The translations under genes were made by a program, and so were the position numbers. Shown here one piece after another: positions 1 to 9,381 of a DNA stretch of 64,000 nt. Numbering within the stretch: the first letter of the stretch is position 1; each line of letters opens with the position of its first letter. Source of the DNA: an uncultured Flavobacteriaceae bacterium (GTDB taxonomy: Bacteria; Bacteroidota; Bacteroidia; Flavobacteriales; Flavobacteriaceae); contig CANLVG010000012.1 of assembly GCA_947494565.1 (NCBI GenBank), positions 124,001 through 188,000 of the forward strand, in the 5' to 3' direction. The notes under the pieces are model-generated. The model was given only the letters and a program-made list of their open reading frames with translations. It did no database searches and was not told where the DNA came from.

Positions 1-213
1 ATATGTTCCCGGAACGGTTTTAGGAATTAAAAAAGAAATCTCTTCGGAAGTAAAAGCCTCCGGATCCACCGTGACCATTACTTTATCATCTTTCACATTG
101 AGCAAATCGATTTGAACCAATACCGGGGCCTTTTCAGCCGTCAACAAAGCTTTATTGGAGCCGCAACCGTATATAAAGACACCTAGCACAAAAGCTACTA
201 CTATTTTTCTCAT
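1..213 (-). CDS. M61 family metallopeptidase, N-terminal fragment
   Basis: Only the first 71 codons are inside the window; the frame is open to base 1. The protein starts with a lipoprotein-type signal (MRKIVVAFVLGVFIYGCG, lipid Cys at about residue 17). The mature start, with VQIDLLNVKDDKVMVTVD followed by FLIPKTVPGTY, matches the N-terminal beta-sandwich of M61 (glycyl aminopeptidase-like, PDZ-containing) peptidases common in Flavobacteria. An in-frame ATG two codons upstream (217-219) is also possible. The catalytic domain lies outside the window, so activity cannot be judged. The family assignment rests on recognition of the N-terminal motif only. Confidence 0.7.
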   Translation of the reverse strand, partial: MRKIVVAFVLGVFIYGCGSNKALLTAEKAPVLVQIDLLNVKDDKVMVTVDPEAFTSEEISFLIPKTVPGTY

Positions 214-387
214 TACCATTCTTTTGTAGTTTATGAAACGCCCCATTTTAATTAGAGCCCTGCAAGATTATAAAATATTCAGAAGACCGCAGTACTAGTT
301 AGGAAATAATTAAGGCCTGTACGCTAAGGAAATGAAAGGCGAATGCTAATAATTTTTGATTATTTTTGCCTCAAACTATCGCAAAAT

Positions 388-1095
388 ATGCAATACAAAC
401 GAATACTCTTGAAACTCAGTGGCGAAGCGCTTATGGGTGAAAAGCAATACGGAATAGACTCGAAAAGGCTTTCAGAATACGCAGAGGAAATAAAGCTAGT
501 CGTTGATAAGGGTATTCAAGTTGCAATTGTTATTGGAGGGGGAAACATCTTCCGCGGCATGTCAGGAGTAGAAACGGGCGTCGATCGTGTTCAAGGAGAC
601 CATATGGGGATGCTGGCCACGGTAATCAACGGCTTGGCACTGCAAAGTGCGCTAGAATTAAAAGGTGTGGAGACCCGATTACAATCTGCAATAAAAATCA
701 ACGAGGTGGCCGAGCCTTTTATAAGACGGCGTGCTATTCGCCATCTTGAAAAAGGAAGGGTAGTCATTTTCGGCGGTGGTACGGGAAATCCATATTTCAC
801 CACTGATTCAGCTGCCGTTTTACGTGCTATTGAAATAGAGTCGGATGTCATTTTAAAAGGAACCCGCGTAGACGGCATTTATACTTCGGATCCCGAAAAA
901 GACTCCAGTGCCACTAAATTTGACACCATCACTTTCAACGATGTCTTGCGAAAAGGATTGAAGGTAATGGATACCACAGCGTTCACCTTAAGTCAGGAAA
1001 ACGAACTTCCTATTGTGGTCTTCGATATGAATAAAAAAGGAAATCTGCTGAAGATAGTAGACGGTCAAAATATAGGCACGGTAGTCAATCTCTAA
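388..1095 (+). CDS. pyrH: UMP kinase
   Basis: Phosphorylates UMP to UDP with ATP in pyrimidine nucleotide synthesis; a cytosolic hexamer of the amino-acid kinase fold. The 235-residue length is normal for the family. Visible motifs are the N-terminal [14 protein letters not shown], the glycine-rich GGGNIFRG, and [15 protein letters not shown] near residue 150. The frame is open further upstream (a start at 343 is possible), but the family begins at [12 protein letters not shown], so ATG 388 is chosen. It is followed 62 bp later by frr in the same direction, the usual bacterial order, so the two are probably co-transcribed. Confidence 0.97.
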   Translation: MQYKRILLKLSGEALMGEKQYGIDSKRLSEYAEEIKLVVDKGIQVAIVIGGGNIFRGMSGVETGVDRVQGDHMGMLATVINGLALQSALELKGVETRLQSAIKINEVAEPFIRRRAIRHLEKGRVVIFGGGTGNPYFTTDSAAVLRAIEIESDVILKGTRVDGIYTSDPEKDSSATKFDTITFNDVLRKGLKVMDTTAFTLSQENELPIVVFDMNKKGNLLKIVDGQNIGTVVNL

Positions 1096-1157
1096 GCCCG
1101 TTGGTTACTCTCCCGGTTTTGGTACGATTTATGTTCAAACTGTTTTAAATTAAAATT

Positions 1158-1712
1158 ATGAACGAAGAAGTAAAATTCATTTTAGATGCGGCTAAAGAAA
1201 GTATGGATGCCGCGATTGTTCATTTGGAAAAAGAATTTATGAAAATACGTGCGGGCAAGGCCAGTCCGGCGATGCTTTCCAATGTAATGGTCGAATATTA
1301 CGGCTCTCAGACACCTTTGTCGCAAGTAGCCAATATCAATACCCCTGACGCACGTACCATTTCGGTTCAGCCCTGGGAAAAGAATATGCTACAAGAAATA
1401 GAGAAAGCGATCATGATTGCCAACTTAGGCTTCAACCCTATGAATAATGGTGATTTCGTCATCATCAACGTACCCCCTTTGACAGAAGAAAGAAGAAGGG
1501 ATCTGGTCAAGCAAGCAAAAAGTGAAGCGGAAGATGCAAAGGTCAGCGTGCGAACGGCACGGCAAGACGCCAATAAGGAGATTCGAGATTTGGACATTTC
1601 GGAGGATTTGGAAAAAAACGCGGAAACCGATGTACAGGAATTAACCGACGTTTATACCAAAAAAATAGACGCTTTCCTGGATAAGAAAGAGGTGGAAATC
1701 ATGAAAGTATAA
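1158..1712 (+). CDS. frr: Ribosome recycling factor
   Basis: Releases mRNA and tRNA from the post-termination ribosome together with EF-G. The 184 residues match the family length. Recognisable segments are the RAGKASPAMLSNVMVEYYG region (residues about 32-50) and the SVQPWEK segment, plus the C-terminal helix with EERRRDLVKQAKSEAE. It lies directly downstream of pyrH and is followed by a clear hairpin terminator, so it is the last gene of the pyrH-frr unit. Confidence 0.97.
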   Translation: MNEEVKFILDAAKESMDAAIVHLEKEFMKIRAGKASPAMLSNVMVEYYGSQTPLSQVANINTPDARTISVQPWEKNMLQEIEKAIMIANLGFNPMNNGDFVIINVPPLTEERRRDLVKQAKSEAEDAKVSVRTARQDANKEIRDLDISEDLEKNAETDVQELTDVYTKKIDAFLDKKEVEIMKV

Positions 1713-1731
1713 AAAACTATAGCCCTAGCTG

Positions 1732-1760
1732 AAAAAAGCGACCCTTTCGGTCGCTTTTTA
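1732..1760 (+). terminator. Rho-independent terminator after frr
   Basis: A 12-nt arm (1732-1743) pairs with 1749-1759 around the loop CTTTC and ends in a T-run. The GCGACC/GGTCGC core is perfect. It sits 20 bp after the frr stop and insulates the exporter gene downstream. Confidence 0.85.
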
Positions 1761-1834
1761 TTTGCGCAAATTTCAGCTGTCAGGGAAACATGGATTTCAA
1801 GACGGCATTCTTAGGAACACAAATGATCATTCTC

Positions 1835-1842
1835 TACCTTTG
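1835..1842 (+). promoter_or_regulatory. Bacteroidota-type -7 box for the MMPL exporter
   Basis: TACCTTTG matches the TAnnTTTG consensus of the Bacteroidota primary sigma factor and lies 17 bp before the ATG at 1860. No convincing -33 TTTG element is seen at the expected distance, so this rests on one box. Confidence 0.5.
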
Positions 1843-1859
1843 CCCACGATAAATTGAAA

Positions 1860-4265
1860 ATGGCAAAAAAATTACCACAGGGTTTTTGGGCTATCACAGC
1901 CCGAATCATACTGCGCAATAGGGTACTTATCCTATTGCTTCTCGCTGCTTTTACCGTATTCTTGGGACTGCAATGGGAAAATATGCGATTTTCCAATTCG
2001 CAGGCGAATCTGCTTCCCGATGAACATCCGGTGAATTTAGAGTACCAGGCATTTCTTGAGCAATTTGGTGAAGAAGGCAATGCGGTGGTTTTTGCGGTAA
2101 AGGACGCCTCACTATTCACTCCGGAAAAACTTAATCGCTGGAACAAGTTCAGCAAACAATTGGTCGCCTTCCCTGAAGTAGATTTCGTTCTTTCCTTGGA
2201 AAACCTTTTAGAACTTAAGAAGGATAAAGAGAAACAAGAGTTCGTTTTAACACCCCTGATTCAATCCGAATTAAAAACGAAGGCGCAGATCGATAGTTTG
2301 ACCCATCACCTGTTCAATGATTTGCCGTTTTATGAGGATTTGCTTTTCAACGCGGAAACAAGAACCGTCCGTACCGTTGCTAATTTGGATAAGGACATCG
2401 TAAACACCTCGGTGCGAAAAGACTTTATCCTAAAAGATTTGAGCACTTTAGTAGAGAGCTTTGAGGAAGAAACCGGTCTTGATGTTCGGGTATCGGGCAT
2501 GCCCTATATACGGACCATGAACTCGCAAAATATCATCGACGAAATCGGGAAATTCATTCTAGCGGCCCTTGGGGTTACCTCGTTGTTGTTTTTCTTTTTC
2601 TTTCGCAGCTTCAGGGCTACTTTTATTTCGATGTGTGTCGTAATCATCGGGGTCATGTGGGCCTTTGGTATCCTTGGACTATTGCAGTATGAAATAACCG
2701 TTTTGACCGCACTCATTCCACCCTTGATTATCGTCATCGGAATTCCCAATTGTATATTTCTTATCAACAAGTACCAGCAAGAGGTCAAAAAGCATGGCAA
2801 TCAGGCACTTTCACTCCAGCGCGTGATATCCAAAATAGGGAATGCCACCTTAATGACCAATGTTACTACGGCCTCAGGATTTGCCACTTTTATCGTAACA
2901 GACAGCAAGTTGTTAAAAGAGTTCGGTATAGTCGCCTCCATTAACATCATTGGTATTTTTATATTGTCGCTCTTGATCATCCCCATTGTGTACAGCTTTC
3001 TTTCAATGCCAAAGAACCGCCACTTAAGGCACCTGAACAAAAGATGGATCGATGCTTTTGTCAATTGGATGGAGCACATTGTTCGCAACAAGCGAATTGC
3101 GGTATATATCACCTCTATCGCACTGCTGGTATTTAGTATTATCGGAATTTATCAAATCAATATTTCCGGGAGCCCCATTGAAGACATGCCGAAAAAGGCC
3201 CAATTCTTTAAGGATATCCGGTTCTTTGAAGAAGAATTTGACGGAATCATGCCGGTAGAGATCGTCGTTGATACCAAACGTCCAAAAGGGGTATTAAAAC
3301 CGGCTACCTTAAGGCGAATGGATCAATTGAGCGCTTCGATCGAGGAAATTCCAGAACTATCCAAACCCGTTTCGGCAGTTAATCTGATCAAATATTCGAA
3401 GCAGGCCTTTTATAATGGGATACCGAAGTACTATCAATTGCCCACCTCCCAAGAGAATAACTTTATTATGAGCATGGCCAGTAAGTCTTCCGAAGACGGA
3501 AACTTATTGAAGAGCTTTGTCGACAGTACGGGTCAAACCGCACGAGTCTCCACCTTTATGAAGGATGTGAAAACTTCACGAATGGAAGAAATCGAGGCCA
3601 AACTTCAAGAGAATATTGACAAACTGTTCCCGTCGGATAAGTATAACGTCTATATGACCGGTAGCGCTTTATTGTTCTTAAAAGGAACCAAGTATTTGGT
3701 AAAAAACCTTGTTCTTTCATTGGCCCTTGCCATTGGACTCATTGCCTTGTTTATGGCATATTTGTTCCGGTCTTTCCGTATGATTCTGATTTCATTGATT
3801 CCGAATTTGCTTCCCTTGTTGATCACGGCCGGGGTAATGGGGTTTGTGGGCGTACCGATCAAACCATCTACGATTCTGGTATTCAGTATCGCCTTCGGTA
3901 TTTCAGTGGACGATACCATTCACTTTTTAGCGAAATATCGACAAGAGCTAATGACCAATAAATGGCGTATTCAAAAATCGGTCTACGCGGCTTTGCGAGA
4001 AACGGGGGTGAGCATGTTCTACACCTCTATCGTATTGTTCTTCGGATTTTCCGTGTTCATCATCTCCAATTTCGGTGGCACGGTTGCCCTTGGGGCATTG
4101 GTATCGGCTACGTTAATGTTCGCCATGTTGGCCAACCTTATTTTGCTACCCTCACTACTACTTTCACTTGAAAGAAGTATCGCGAACAAGGAGGTCTTGA
4201 AAAAGCCTCAAATTGATATTCTGCCCAAAGATGAGGTCACTATCGAAAACAATACCGATGAATAA
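1860..4265 (+). CDS. MMPL/HAE-3 type RND transporter
   Basis: An inner-membrane, proton-driven RND superfamily exporter of the MMPL (hydrophobe efflux-3) class, 801 residues. The layout is TM1 at about 16-36, a first extracytoplasmic loop to about 225, a block of TM segments to about 395, a second TM1-like helix near 415-435, a second loop, and a final TM block ending near 780. The second TM block contains GISVDDTIHFLAKYRQE, the SSD-like signature with the paired Asp residues expected in proton relay. The ATG at 1860 is preferred over an upstream in-frame TTG at 1854. No membrane-fusion or outer-membrane partner is adjacent, and the substrate (lipid or hopanoid-like molecules in known relatives) is unknown. 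A terminator follows. Confidence 0.88.
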   Translation: MAKKLPQGFWAITARIILRNRVLILLLLAAFTVFLGLQWENMRFSNSQANLLPDEHPVNLEYQAFLEQFGEEGNAVVFAVKDASLFTPEKLNRWNKFSKQLVAFPEVDFVLSLENLLELKKDKEKQEFVLTPLIQSELKTKAQIDSLTHHLFNDLPFYEDLLFNAETRTVRTVANLDKDIVNTSVRKDFILKDLSTLVESFEEETGLDVRVSGMPYIRTMNSQNIIDEIGKFILAALGVTSLLFFFFFRSFRATFISMCVVIIGVMWAFGILGLLQYEITVLTALIPPLIIVIGIPNCIFLINKYQQEVKKHGNQALSLQRVISKIGNATLMTNVTTASGFATFIVTDSKLLKEFGIVASINIIGIFILSLLIIPIVYSFLSMPKNRHLRHLNKRWIDAFVNWMEHIVRNKRIAVYITSIALLVFSIIGIYQINISGSPIEDMPKKAQFFKDIRFFEEEFDGIMPVEIVVDTKRPKGVLKPATLRRMDQLSASIEEIPELSKPVSAVNLIKYSKQAFYNGIPKYYQLPTSQENNFIMSMASKSSEDGNLLKSFVDSTGQTARVSTFMKDVKTSRMEEIEAKLQENIDKLFPSDKYNVYMTGSALLFLKGTKYLVKNLVLSLALAIGLIALFMAYLFRSFRMILISLIPNLLPLLITAGVMGFVGVPIKPSTILVFSIAFGISVDDTIHFLAKYRQELMTNKWRIQKSVYAALRETGVSMFYTSIVLFFGFSVFIISNFGGTVALGALVSATLMFAMLANLILLPSLLLSLERSIANKEVLKKPQIDILPKDEVTIENNTDE

Positions 4266-4275
4266 CACCACTTTG

Positions 4276-4297
4276 AGCCCTCTTTAGGGCTTTTTTC
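4276..4297 (+). terminator. Rho-independent terminator after the exporter
   Basis: AGCCCT (4276-4281) pairs perfectly with AGGGCT (4286-4291) around a 4-nt CTTT loop, followed by TTTTTC. It starts 10 bp after the stop codon. Confidence 0.8.
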
Positions 4298-4483
4298 TAG
4301 GAGTCGTGCCTATTCCGGTTTTGCACGATCACGCCTTTTGAAGCACTCTGTTATTTACTCTTTTTCAATGGCCTTTTCTTCGTGTTACGGCCTCAAAAGC
4401 GAAAAGGTAGGGATATGCATCAAAAAAACGCTTGTAAAAGAAAAACTCAAGACGAGTAAGGTGGCTACTTTTTGTCAAAAGGC

Positions 4484-4491
4484 TATCTTTG
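4484..4491 (+). promoter_or_regulatory. Bacteroidota-type -7 box for asnS
   Basis: TATCTTTG is an exact TAnnTTTG match, 17 bp before the asnS ATG. The leader is short and purine-poor, as is common for genes without a Shine-Dalgarno site in this phylum. The -33 element is not obvious. Confidence 0.5.
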
Positions 4492-4508
4492 AAACTTAAT
4501 TTTTTCTT

Positions 4509-5942
4509 ATGCGATCCACTAGTATAAAAGAGATCCTATCTTCAGACCCTGCTTCACAAAACGTAGTGGTCAACGGATGGGTGAAAAGTTTTAGAAGTAA
4601 TCGGTTTATAGCCTTGAACGACGGTTCTACCCTACACAATATTCAATGCGTGGTTGATTTCGAAAAGATAGACGAAGCCCTATTAAAGCAAATCAATACG
4701 GGCGCTGCGCTGAAAGTCACGGGGACTTTGGTGGAAAGTCAAGGAAGAGGACAAAAAGTCGAGATCCAGGTCAGTGAGGTTTTGGTTCACGGTGGTGCCG
4801 ATCCGGAAGTTTATCCTATTCAGCCCAAAAAGCACTCTATGGAGTTCTTACGAGAACAAGCCCATCTGCGTGTACGCACCAATACCTTTAGTGCCGTAAT
4901 GCGTGTTCGTTCTGCGCTTGCCTTTGCCATACACCAGTATTTTAGGGAAAACGGATTCTATTACTTCCATGCGCCTATAATCACTGGCTCAGATGCAGAG
5001 GGTGCAGGTGAAATGTTTCGCGTGACTACCTTAGATCAAAAAAACCCTCCCTTGAACGATGACGGTAGCGTGAATCACAAAGAGGACTTCTTCGGAAAGG
5101 AGACCAATTTAACGGTTTCCGGACAATTGGAAGCAGAGGCCTATGCCATGGGACTGGGCAAGGTGTATACTTTTGGTCCAACCTTTCGCGCAGAAAACTC
5201 GAATACCTCGAGGCATTTGGCCGAGTTCTGGATGATAGAGCCCGAAATGGCCTTTTACGATTTGAACGATAATATGGATTTGGCCGAGGATTTTATAAAG
5301 AGTGTTATAAAATACGTACTAACTCATTGTGAGGATGATCTGTCGTTTTTGGAAAAACGTTTGTTGGACGAAGAAAAAACCAAACCGCAAGCTGAAAGAA
5401 GTGAAATGGCCTTGATCGAGAAATTGAAATTTGTATCTGAAAACTCGTTCAAGCGTGTTACCTATACGGAAGCCATCCAGATATTACGCAATAGCAAGCC
5501 CAATAAAAAGAAAAAGTTTCAGTATCGCATTGATGAATGGGGTGCCGACTTACAAAGCGAGCATGAACGTTTCTTGGTGGAGAAGCACTTTAAGTGCCCG
5601 GTTATCCTTTTTGATTATCCTGCAAAAATCAAGGCATTCTATATGCGTTTGAACGAAGACGGAAAAACCGTACGTGCCATGGACATCCTATTTCCGGGTA
5701 TCGGCGAAATTGTTGGTGGCTCTCAACGTGAGGAGCGCTTGGATGTATTAAAGGAAAAAATGGCCGCGCTAGAGATTCCAGAAGAGGAATTATGGTGGTA
5801 TCTCGACCTCCGTAAATTCGGTACGGCGGTACATAGTGGTTTTGGACTTGGTTTTGAACGCCTCGTGTTGTTTGCGACGGGAATGGGTAATATCAGAGAT
5901 GTTATTCCTTTTCCCAGAACTCCTCAAAATGCCGAGTTTTAA
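4509..5942 (+). CDS. asnS: Asparaginyl-tRNA synthetase
   Basis: Class IIb synthetase that charges tRNA-Asn with asparagine in the cytosol. It has 477 residues, near the usual length. The N-terminal OB-fold anticodon-binding domain (residues 1-110, with VVVNGWVKSFR) is followed by the class II catalytic core. Motif 2 is around TFRAENSNTSRHLAEFWM and motif 3 is GFGLGFERLVLFATGMGN near the C-terminus. The charged tail ends RDVIPFPRTPQNAEF, typical for AsnS. It precedes rpoN by 43 bp on the same strand, an order often seen in Flavobacteria. Confidence 0.97.
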   Translation: MRSTSIKEILSSDPASQNVVVNGWVKSFRSNRFIALNDGSTLHNIQCVVDFEKIDEALLKQINTGAALKVTGTLVESQGRGQKVEIQVSEVLVHGGADPEVYPIQPKKHSMEFLREQAHLRVRTNTFSAVMRVRSALAFAIHQYFRENGFYYFHAPIITGSDAEGAGEMFRVTTLDQKNPPLNDDGSVNHKEDFFGKETNLTVSGQLEAEAYAMGLGKVYTFGPTFRAENSNTSRHLAEFWMIEPEMAFYDLNDNMDLAEDFIKSVIKYVLTHCEDDLSFLEKRLLDEEKTKPQAERSEMALIEKLKFVSENSFKRVTYTEAIQILRNSKPNKKKKFQYRIDEWGADLQSEHERFLVEKHFKCPVILFDYPAKIKAFYMRLNEDGKTVRAMDILFPGIGEIVGGSQREERLDVLKEKMAALEIPEEELWWYLDLRKFGTAVHSGFGLGFERLVLFATGMGNIRDVIPFPRTPQNAEF

Positions 5943-5985
5943 ATTGAATTCTTTAACTTTATAAGAAAGGTAGAATATAGCCCCA

Positions 5986-7443
5986 ATGCTAAAACAATAC
6001 TTACAGTTCAAACTATCGCAAAAACTCTCACCGCAGCAGATTCAGTTGATGAAATTGATTCAGTTGCCTACTCAAGCGTTTGAACAACGGTTAAAACAAG
6101 AGCTGGAGGAAAACCCTGCGCTTGAAGGAGGTAAAGAAGAACCCGATACGCTGACCGATGAATTTGATGACACTTATGAGAGCGAATTGGACAATGAAAG
6201 TATCAATGCGGAGGATATCAATATTGACGACTACCTAAGTGATGACGAAATTCCGGATTATCGCACCAAAGCTAATAATTACAGTGCCGATGATGATGAG
6301 AAAAGCATACCCTACGCGGCTGGAATATCTTTCAATCAGCACCTACTCAGCCAATTGAATACTTCATACCTCAGCGATGAGGAATGGACTATTGCAGAAT
6401 TTCTAGTCGGCAGTGTGGATGAAAGTGGATATATCAGAAGGCCGATAGCGGATATTCTCGATGATCTGGCCTTTACCCAAAATACCTATACCGATGAAGA
6501 GACGATCGGAAAAGTACTGAGGGTTGTTCAGGAGTTAGACCCCCCTGGCGTTGGGGCCCGTTCATTAGAAGAGTGTTTGATCATTCAATTAAAGCGAAAA
6601 GAAGTCACGCCAAGTATTGAATTGGCCATCGCCATATTGGAAAAGTCATTTGATCAGTTTACCAAGAAGCACTACAAAAAACTATTACAAAAACATTCGA
6701 TTTCAGAAGAGGAATTGAAAAGCGCGATTTCAGAGGTAGAAAAATTGAATCCGAAACCAGGAGGTTCATATGCCGGAAACAATCGTATTGTAGAACATGT
6801 AGTACCCGATTTTTCGATACGCATTGTAGAAGGTGAGCTAGAGCTCTCCCTGAATGGAAGAAATGCGCCTGAGCTTCATGTGTCAAAGGAATATAGTAAT
6901 ATGCTCAAAGGGTATAAGGATGCTAAGAAAAAATCGAAATCACAGAAAGACACCATAATGTTCATCAAGCAAAAGCTAGATGCCGCAAAGTGGTTCATAG
7001 ATGCGATTCGACAGCGCCAACAGACCTTGTTTATAACCATGAACGCCATTATGCAATACCAAAAAGAATATTTTCTTACTGGTGACGAACGCAATCTACG
7101 GCCGATGATCCTTAAAGATATTGCAGATGAAATAGACATGGACGTATCAACGGTTTCACGAGTGGCCAATAGCAAGTATGTAGATACGCCCTATGGCACG
7201 CGTTTGATCAAAGATTACTTCTCGGAATCAATGAAGAATGACCAGGGCGAGGATGTCTCTACCAAGGAAATCAAAAAGATATTGGAAACCGTTATACGCG
7301 AAGAGGAAAAGAAAAAACCACTGACAGACGATAAGTTAGCCGCTATATTAAAGGAAAAAGGCTATCCGATAGCACGCAGAACCGTAGCCAAGTACAGAGA
7401 GCAGTTGGATATCCCCGTGGCGCGCTTGCGAAAACAAATATGA
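5986..7443 (+). CDS. rpoN: RNA polymerase sigma-54 factor
   Basis: Alternative sigma factor that directs polymerase to -24/-12 promoters and needs an AAA+ activator. The 485 residues show all three parts: the glutamine-rich activator-interaction region (LSPQQIQLMKLIQLP, residues about 14-28), the acidic linker (about 50-105), and the core-binding and DNA-binding domains ending with the RpoN box ARRTVAKYRE near residue 465. No enhancer-binding activator is encoded in the window. The stop overlaps the start of the next gene by 4 bases, implying translational coupling. Confidence 0.97.
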   Translation: MLKQYLQFKLSQKLSPQQIQLMKLIQLPTQAFEQRLKQELEENPALEGGKEEPDTLTDEFDDTYESELDNESINAEDINIDDYLSDDEIPDYRTKANNYSADDDEKSIPYAAGISFNQHLLSQLNTSYLSDEEWTIAEFLVGSVDESGYIRRPIADILDDLAFTQNTYTDEETIGKVLRVVQELDPPGVGARSLEECLIIQLKRKEVTPSIELAIAILEKSFDQFTKKHYKKLLQKHSISEEELKSAISEVEKLNPKPGGSYAGNNRIVEHVVPDFSIRIVEGELELSLNGRNAPELHVSKEYSNMLKGYKDAKKKSKSQKDTIMFIKQKLDAAKWFIDAIRQRQQTLFITMNAIMQYQKEYFLTGDERNLRPMILKDIADEIDMDVSTVSRVANSKYVDTPYGTRLIKDYFSESMKNDQGEDVSTKEIKKILETVIREEEKKKPLTDDKLAAILKEKGYPIARRTVAKYREQLDIPVARLRKQI

Positions 7444-8048
7444 TGAAGTTATTCCAACAGGTAATTTCATATGTTTTTCACCCCTTGTTCGTTCCTGTTG
7501 TGGGCACCATGACATACTTTCTAATCACACCAAAGTACAGCCCTATTGAAGAGCAAAGCGGTACTATTCTGCCCATATTCATTTTGACGGTCGTCATTCC
7601 CATGATATCCTATTTGATCTTAAAGAATGTCGGTCTTATACAGTCAGTATTCGCTCCCACGATAAAAGAGCGGAGGTATCCCTTTTATATTAGTCTGCTT
7701 TTACTGTTGACCGTAGTCTATAAGGTATTACCCAATAATTTCACACCTGAACTTCACTACTACTTCTTAGGGCTGATCGCAGCTACCTCCGCGTCGTTGT
7801 TCTTGTTATTTCTGAAATTCAAAAGCAGTATGCATTTAATGGGTATGAGTAGCTTGACCATGTATCTCACCTGCCTCAGTGTGCATTTTGAAATCAATAT
7901 CACCATAGCCCTGGGCATACTGATTCTGCTCACAGGTTTGGTCGCCTCGTCGAGACTTTACCTCAAAGCCCACTCTAAAGCGGAATTGGTCATTGGCTTT
8001 TTGATAGGAGCCATCTCGCAACTGCTTACCGTAAAGTATTGGTTATAA
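7440..8048 (+). CDS. Small polytopic membrane protein with divergent PAP2-like motifs
   Basis: A 202-residue protein with about six hydrophobic segments whose ATG overlaps the rpoN stop. The C-terminal segment SRLYLKAHSKAE has the spacing of PAP2 phosphatase motif 3 (SR-x5-H-x3-D), with Glu in place of Asp. IKERRYPF resembles motif 1 and SSMHLMGMSSL resembles the Ser/His motif 2 region. Related short proteins sit beside rpoN in other Flavobacteria. A lipid-phosphate phosphatase role is possible but unproven because two of the motifs are altered. Confidence 0.65.
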   Translation: MMKLFQQVISYVFHPLFVPVVGTMTYFLITPKYSPIEEQSGTILPIFILTVVIPMISYLILKNVGLIQSVFAPTIKERRYPFYISLLLLLTVVYKVLPNNFTPELHYYFLGLIAATSASLFLLFLKFKSSMHLMGMSSLTMYLTCLSVHFEINITIALGILILLTGLVASSRLYLKAHSKAELVIGFLIGAISQLLTVKYWL

Positions 8049-8079
8049 ACCTAACTTTTTCCAAACACGCCTAAACTAC

Positions 8080-8562
8080 TCAACGGTTTAACAAGATTTC
8101 ACCGTTTAATGTGGTATAATTGATTTTTAAGGCGTTCACTTTACGGAGTTCCTGCTTGACATCGGATATTAAGCCCATATTGGCATTTTTATCTACTTTC
8201 AGCGAGACGGTCGCATACGACCTAATACCCTCTGGCATACTAGCAATGCGACCGAGGACGAACGAACCTACCTCCACTACATCAATAAACTTATCATCTA
8301 CTTGTATTTTTGGTTCAGACCCTACAATGTCCTCCCATTTTTTTTGGGGCTTGCCGATATAAATCGTGATGATACGGTCTTTCTTTTCAAGCCGCTTCAT
8401 CTCCGTGGCATTGGGCAGTTCATTGACTACCTTCAATGAATCATCTTTCATAACGGTTACCGTCATAAAAAAGAACAGTAACATAAACACAATATCGGGC
8501 AAAGAAGCGGTTGACACTTCCGGACTTTCCTCATTTCTACCTAGATTGAATTTTGACATCAT
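8080..8562 (-). CDS. exbD: ExbD/TolR-type biopolymer transport protein (copy 1)
   Basis: A 160-residue inner-membrane protein: short cytoplasmic N-terminus, one TM helix with the conserved Asp of the proton channel (SLPDIVFMLLFFFMTVTVM), and a periplasmic domain. It is very close to the ExbD at 10158..10640 (shared STASLPDIVFM start, LKVDKNANMG and RKVNALKINYTT near the C-terminus). It is the last gene of the minus-strand cluster, 9 bp after the preceding ExbD, and converges on the rpoN unit. It would work with the TolQ/ExbB protein at 11755..12549, the only such protein in view. Confidence 0.9.
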   Translation of the reverse strand: MMSKFNLGRNEESPEVSTASLPDIVFMLLFFFMTVTVMKDDSLKVVNELPNATEMKRLEKKDRIITIYIGKPQKKWEDIVGSEPKIQVDDKFIDVVEVGSFVLGRIASMPEGIRSYATVSLKVDKNANMGLISDVKQELRKVNALKINYTTLNGEILLNR

Positions 8563-8571
8563 AGTTCATTT

Positions 8572-9183
8572 TTAGTTTCTTTCGGCTTCGGATAGGTTCA
8601 AAGGAAAAAGATCTTGAATATGCTTGATCTTAGGCTTCAGATCTTCTTTTACCGATACCGGTGTTTCAGGGCTTCGGTAGGCCTTCTCCATATCGGTATA
8701 GAGCCTTTTGTAGAGCCGTTGTGCTTCTCGATTTCTAAGGTCATTGTAAGCACCGACCAATTCATTTTGCACCGATATATAAGTGCCGTAACTCGTTTCT
8801 CTATTACTCAGAAGTGACACGACGGCTTCTGCTGGGCTATCCGATGATTTCGAGTCTCTTTCACCTCTACAGTAATCACAATACCTAGGGTCTTCCTGTG
8901 AAGCCCCACCATTATCCAAAAAGGCTATCGTAAGCTTTCGTAAATCTGCAAGATCTACTTGTTCGTCATCTACCAAAAGTGCTCCTTCGCCATTAATCAA
9001 AATAGGAAGAATGTTCTTCTCTGGAATGGGCAGTGGTGGTTTTGGATTAATTGCCGGTAACATTCTGGCCAAACCTGCGTCAGTTTCAATACTAGTGGTT
9101 ACCAAAAAAAAGATCAATAATAAAAACGCAATATCCGCCATGGAACCTGCATTTACTTTGGGCACTTCATCTCTGTTAGTCAT
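8572..9183 (-). CDS. exbD: ExbD/TolR-type protein with CxxC-bearing periplasmic domain (copy 2)
   Basis: A 203-residue ExbD-family protein. The N-terminal region (VNAGSMADIAFLLLIFFLVTT) carries the TM helix and channel Asp. The periplasmic part is longer than classical ExbD and includes a CDYC motif in an insert near residue 98. It is a clear paralogue of the ExbD at 10667..11272, which has CSFC at the same place. It pairs with copy 1 just downstream, mirroring the 10667/10158 pair, so the two-gene unit was duplicated. The role of the CxxC (metal or disulfide) is unknown. Confidence 0.88.
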   Translation of the reverse strand: MTNRDEVPKVNAGSMADIAFLLLIFFLVTTSIETDAGLARMLPAINPKPPLPIPEKNILPILINGEGALLVDDEQVDLADLRKLTIAFLDNGGASQEDPRYCDYCRGERDSKSSDSPAEAVVSLLSNRETSYGTYISVQNELVGAYNDLRNREAQRLYKRLYTDMEKAYRSPETPVSVKEDLKPKIKHIQDLFPLNLSEAERN

Positions 9184-9381
9184 ACATTACTTTTTTACGC
9201 CCATCGATCGACGAGCAAGTGAAACAAAATTTTATGCATAGCACAAAATTCGAGTTCAATCGAAGTTTTGAAATAGGGCGTGTTGGCGACTAGCCGAGAA
9301 CGAAGTTGGTGGTACTATCAACACATCAAGATATGTGCCAAATCTTAAAGTAGTGTTAACAAAATTAAAGGAAAATCGTAT

